28,866 bases of DNA, taken from positions 1 through 28,866 of the forward strand of contig JAUCBJ010005700.1 of assembly GCA_032718475.1 (NCBI GenBank). Reading direction: 5' to 3'. Both the position numbers and the translations under genes were made by a program. A model generated the notes under the pieces. The model had not been told where the DNA came from. It saw only the letters and a program-made list of their open reading frames with translations, and made no database searches. Position 1 is the stretch's first letter. Each line of letters begins with the position of its first letter. The stretch comes from Nemertoderma westbladi (lineage: Eukaryota > Xenacoelomorpha > Nemertodermatida > Nemertodermatidae). Shown one piece after another: positions 25,896 to 28,866 of this stretch.

Positions 25896-28866
25896 GAATG
25901 GGAAGATGATGCTAGTGAGGGAGACGATTCAACTGAGGGAATTCCATACTCCTCAGATAATGACGATGTTCACCAGCTTTTTGATGAGGAGAATACCATC
26001 GATCTCCTTAAAGAAAACGAGGCTTGGCAAAACCAAGTGAACTTATGTCAACTTCTCTATCCATCTGAACGAGAACCTTATAACGACGAGTTAAATGACG
26101 TCATTGAGCGTCATAATGCCAAGATTCGGGATGAACATGCCGTACGATTCTTTACGCAAGAGGCGGTAGAGCCCAATTCCTACGATAAAGCCTTGTCGGT
26201 GGAAGAGGAAAGGGCCAAGCAGATCCAAGAGACAACTACATGTTTCCTCAAAGATCAAGGTAGGTATGAAGTCGGTTTACCTTTCCGCAAGAAAGAACCG
26301 AAGTTCATCAATAACAGACCTTTGGCGGAAAAAAGAATCGCGCAACTCCATCGACGCCTTACGGCTAATTCTTCAGCGAAAGCCATGTATCAAACACAGC
26401 TGGAAAAATTTATTAATAAGGGATACGCGGAGAGAGTACCGGAAGAAACACCTGTGACTGAAAGCACGTATTATTTAACTCACCATTACGTTCCTAAACC
26501 CAGTAAACCACACGAAGTGAGAGTAGTGTTTGATGGCTCCGCTCTTTACATGGGTCAATCCCTTAACTCTGAATTGTTACCCGGACCCAACTTGCTTCAA
26601 TCTTTGTTGGGAATTCTTTTAAGATTGAGACAATATTCGATTGCTTTCGCCTCCGATATAGAAGGCATGTTCTTACAAGTCAAGGTGTTAGATAGGGATC
26701 GAGATAGTCTACGATTTCTGTGGTGGCCCGAAGGAGACCTCAACCAGAAACCGGTGGAGTACTGGATGACCATCCAGGCCTTTGGGATAATCTCAAGCCC
26801 TTCCAATGCCTGTTCGGTAGTGCGTACCACTGCAGAGGACAACAGAGAGGCCTTCTCTAAGGAAGTGATCGACAACATCAAGAGAGACATATACATGGAC
26901 GACAATCTGAAGTCCCTTCCATCAGTTGAGGAAGCCATTGAGGTCGCTAAAGGAACGGTAGAGTGCTTAAAAAGAGGTGGTTTTCGATTAACAAAATTCA
27001 CCAGCAACTCCCGTGAGTTTCTGGAGTCGATTCCTGCGGAAGATCGAGGAGCGAAAGATCTCGATTTGATCAAAGATGATCTGCCAGAAACCAAGACACT
27101 CGGCTTGAAATGGGACACAGAGCGAGATATCCTGTTTTTCCAATTAAAACAGCGAGATAATCCAGTTCGAACCAAACGGATTTGCTTAAGTATACTGAGC
27201 ACTTATTTCGATCCATTGGGATTTATTAGCCCAGTTATATTGATTGCTCGTAGTTTGGTACAACAAATGTGGCTTGAAAACCACTCATGGGACGATCCAC
27301 TTAAAGTGGAATTATTGAAGCAGTGGATGAAGTGGGAAGATTCGCTGCCAGCTATCGAAGATTTTATAATTTCCCGCTCATATTTTGGTCATGTTCTCCC
27401 TACGTATTCCTATCAACTCCATGTGTTTGGGGACGCCAGCGATATGGGAATCGGTATAGTAGCCTACTTAAGAGTGGAAACTCCGGATGGAATCAAAGTC
27501 GCCTTGGTTACTTCTAAGGCATTAATCAACAACAAGTTGAAAGTTCCTCGAGCGGAGTTGAAAGCGGCTCTATACGCTACAGCCATCGGCCGGAATGTAA
27601 CCGAACAGATTGACTATCCATTAGAGAAAACTGTCTATTGGACCGACGCTTTACTCGTGTTAGAGTATATAACCAATGAAGTCTGTCAGTTCAGCGTCTT
27701 CGTTACCAACAGGGTAGCCATCATACTTAGTCGCACGACGATGGACCAATGGAGACATTGCCCCGGAACGATTAATCCAGCAGACATCGCGTCCCGAGGA
27801 GCGACTCCAAAGGAATTGGTAAATACTCCCGAATGGTTAGGAGGACCCGACTTTCTCTACAGGGAAGAAGAAGAATGGCCTCCTCATCTCACAACAGCAG
27901 AGATCCGACAGGCCAAGGGAGCGGAGAAAGTTAAACCCAAAACTCGAGCGAGTAAATCGAAGTTGTTTAAACCTGCGGTTGATCTATCTGTATTATTTAC
28001 TTCCGGAGATGATGCTTTGGATCAGAAACCCACCGCCACGACGAGAGAAGTCTTGGAAATCCGTGACAAGGATTGGAAATCTGGAATACCAGATATTTCG
28101 CAAGGACTCTCACCTCTCTTGCAGCGAGCGATACGTCACTACAGTTCCTGGAATCGGCTCTGTAAAGCTGTTACCTATTTGAAACGATGTTTTCATCATC
28201 GTTACTCCGGGACAAAGACCAATAGTGATGATGCTCCATCAACATCTGCAAGAGTCCATGTTATTAAAGATCTTCCTAAATACAAGGTATCCGACAGGTT
28301 TCTAAAAGAGAAGATCAGTTACCAGGAGCATGATGAAACCAACAAACAGATGCTGAGACTTCTACAATGTTATGAGGATTCCGATAAGTATTTCCTGTTG
28401 TTAAGAAATCCGCAGATGCGCTTAAGGGATCGCTTCTCTAGTACCATGATAGATGGGTTAATACGTGTTGGGGGTCGGCTAACAAACGCCCCATTATCCT
28501 TTGACACTAAGTTTCCCATACTTATTAGAAATCTTGACATACAAATCAAGATAATTGTAGATGTTCATAGCAAACTGTACCATGCTGGTAGAGAACGAGT
28601 TCTGAGCGAAATTCGAACTCGCTACTATTTTTATAAACCCCGTAGGGCTCTGAACCAAGTTCTTAGGAACTGCATACCCTGTAGGAAAGCATTCAGTAGG
28701 CCTTTAACACAGCGAGAGGCAGAATTACCTAGGGAAAGAGTAAGCTTCTATGAACCACCCTTTACTAATACCGGTGTGGATTTATTTGGCCCTATTGAAG
28801 TATATCGTGCCCGGACTATAGTCAAGAGATGGTGTGTCATCTTCGTTTGTATGACTTGTAGAGCTA
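25245..28866 (+). CDS. BEL-2 Pol polyprotein: protease, RT, RNase H, integrase (3' end cut by window)
   Basis: An uninterrupted frame of 1,207 codons runs to the window edge. Protease: NALLDSGSTGTFID with catalytic Asp55 (25407-25409). An acidic linker follows (residues about 215-255). RT: VRVVFDGSALYMG, PGPNLLQSLLGILLRLR, motif A FASDIEGMF (Asp471, 26655-26657), motif B QAFGIISSPSNA, and YMDD (residues 550-553, 26892-26903). RNase H: HVFGDASDMG (Asp730), PRAELKAA, YWTDALLVLEYI and NPADIASRGA. Integrase: zinc-binding HSKLYHAGRE...NCIPCRKAF (about 28564-28690) and first catalytic Asp in GVDLFGP (codon 28779-28781). The ATG at 25245 lies 11 nt before the end of gag, in the +1 frame relative to it; the last stop in the pol frame before it is at 25215-25217. 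All catalytic residues visible are intact. Confidence 0.95.
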   Translation, partial: MIYEKDPDNDFTLTTSERQPSWKEPSSNVGIREFPVVQVRVHGPKRSYVVNALLDSGSTGTFIDKELAEDIFAGQPKFQTKLNMSGIMQVWKSTITADYYVGALSTPQDELGENSIRSVKMVAIKNFATTQADLYNWDEDESIQHLNIPRFQTDYPGVQILIGQNAHEALETLEKRPAQPQPLQTYAVRTRVGWYFTGPSRRTLRERLPQERVCQVSEWEDDASEGDDSTEGIPYSSDNDDVHQLFDEENTIDLLKENEAWQNQVNLCQLLYPSEREPYNDELNDVIERHNAKIRDEHAVRFFTQEAVEPNSYDKALSVEEERAKQIQETTTCFLKDQGRYEVGLPFRKKEPKFINNRPLAEKRIAQLHRRLTANSSAKAMYQTQLEKFINKGYAERVPEETPVTESTYYLTHHYVPKPSKPHEVRVVFDGSALYMGQSLNSELLPGPNLLQSLLGILLRLRQYSIAFASDIEGMFLQVKVLDRDRDSLRFLWWPEGDLNQKPVEYWMTIQAFGIISSPSNACSVVRTTAEDNREAFSKEVIDNIKRDIYMDDNLKSLPSVEEAIEVAKGTVECLKRGGFRLTKFTSNSREFLESIPAEDRGAKDLDLIKDDLPETKTLGLKWDTERDILFFQLKQRDNPVRTKRICLSILSTYFDPLGFISPVILIARSLVQQMWLENHSWDDPLKVELLKQWMKWEDSLPAIEDFIISRSYFGHVLPTYSYQLHVFGDASDMGIGIVAYLRVETPDGIKVALVTSKALINNKLKVPRAELKAALYATAIGRNVTEQIDYPLEKTVYWTDALLVLEYITNEVCQFSVFVTNRVAIILSRTTMDQWRHCPGTINPADIASRGATPKELVNTPEWLGGPDFLYREEEEWPPHLTTAEIRQAKGAEKVKPKTRASKSKLFKPAVDLSVLFTSGDDALDQKPTATTREVLEIRDKDWKSGIPDISQGLSPLLQRAIRHYSSWNRLCKAVTYLKRCFHHRYSGTKTNSDDAPSTSARVHVIKDLPKYKVSDRFLKEKISYQEHDETNKQMLRLLQCYEDSDKYFLLLRNPQMRLRDRFSSTMIDGLIRVGGRLTNAPLSFDTKFPILIRNLDIQIKIIVDVHSKLYHAGRERVLSEIRTRYYFYKPRRALNQVLRNCIPCRKAFSRPLTQREAELPRERVSFYEPPFTNTGVDLFGPIEVYRARTIVKRWCVIFVCMTCRA

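Larger units (their letters stand above)
19360..28866 (+). mobile_element. BEL-2: near-intact BEL/Pao retrotransposon (3' end beyond window)
   Basis: It has a leader with repeats, then gag (21536-25255, one stop), then pol (25245 to the window edge) with protease, RT, RNase H and the integrase zinc-binding region and first catalytic Asp. The left limit is uncertain: the 5' LTR must lie somewhere between about 19360 and 21500, but without the 3' LTR its borders and the primer-binding site cannot be fixed. The long, uninterrupted pol frame indicates a recent insertion compared with BEL-1 and BEL-3. Confidence 0.85.

Noticed and set aside
26597-27202. 201-codon minus-strand frame opposite BEL-2 pol
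   Set aside because: It lies entirely antisense to the RT domain, which has clear catalytic motifs; no motif supports the antisense frame.

Overview
The window looks like intergenic DNA from an animal, probably a marine invertebrate, filled with decayed and nested transposable elements. The evidence is two recognisable BEL/Pao retrotransposons plus a fragment of a third, a Ty3/Gypsy remnant, foldback DNA, minisatellites, long C/G homopolymers, AT-rich spacers, and no convincing host gene, rRNA or intact tRNA. The species cannot be named from the sequence alone.

Layout. Positions 1-5272 hold a degenerate minus-strand BEL/Pao element (called BEL-1). Its genes read right to left: truncated Gag with zinc knuckles, aspartic protease, reverse transcriptase with YVDD, damaged RNase H, damaged integrase, then a 78-bp tandem repeat, a polypurine-like tract and the edge of an LTR at the left end of the window. 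Positions 5273-7065 are non-coding. Positions 7066-8565 are a Gypsy remnant in which Gag/protease is joined directly to RNase H and a broken integrase, with the RT missing. Positions 8566-14900 are non-coding and repeat-rich: a perfect 13-bp hairpin, a 30-bp minisatellite, a 413-bp foldback element with long terminal inverted repeats, a 34-bp minisatellite of about 14 units, homopolymers, and copies of a dispersed repeat. A CpG-rich open frame of unknown nature lies at 13334-13762. Positions 14933-16520 hold short frames (a Cys-pair zinc-finger-like frame, an unrecognised frame, and a coiled coil) that may be relics of a retroelement ORF1 or Gag. They abut a third BEL/Pao fragment (BEL-3, RNase H region, 16600-17247). 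A tRNA-like relic lies near 17390-17480 and an LTR-like relic related to BEL-1 ends at 19359.

The right third is a plus-strand BEL/Pao element (BEL-2) that runs off the window. It has a long leader with a 288-bp tandem duplication and a cluster of the palindrome TACCGGTA, a very long gag (from 21536) interrupted by one in-frame TAA, and a pol frame (from 25245) that stays open for more than 1,200 codons to the window edge. Catalytic motifs for protease, RT and RNase H are present, as is the start of integrase. Gag and pol overlap by 11 nt in different frames. BEL-2 is the youngest and best preserved element here.

No wholly new system is evident. The items most worth a second look are in BEL-2: the lone stop in gag, the gag/pol overlap, seven near-consensus 5' splice donors that fall in one codon phase within each ORF, and the leader duplication whose 133-nt core is identical while its flanks have diverged.
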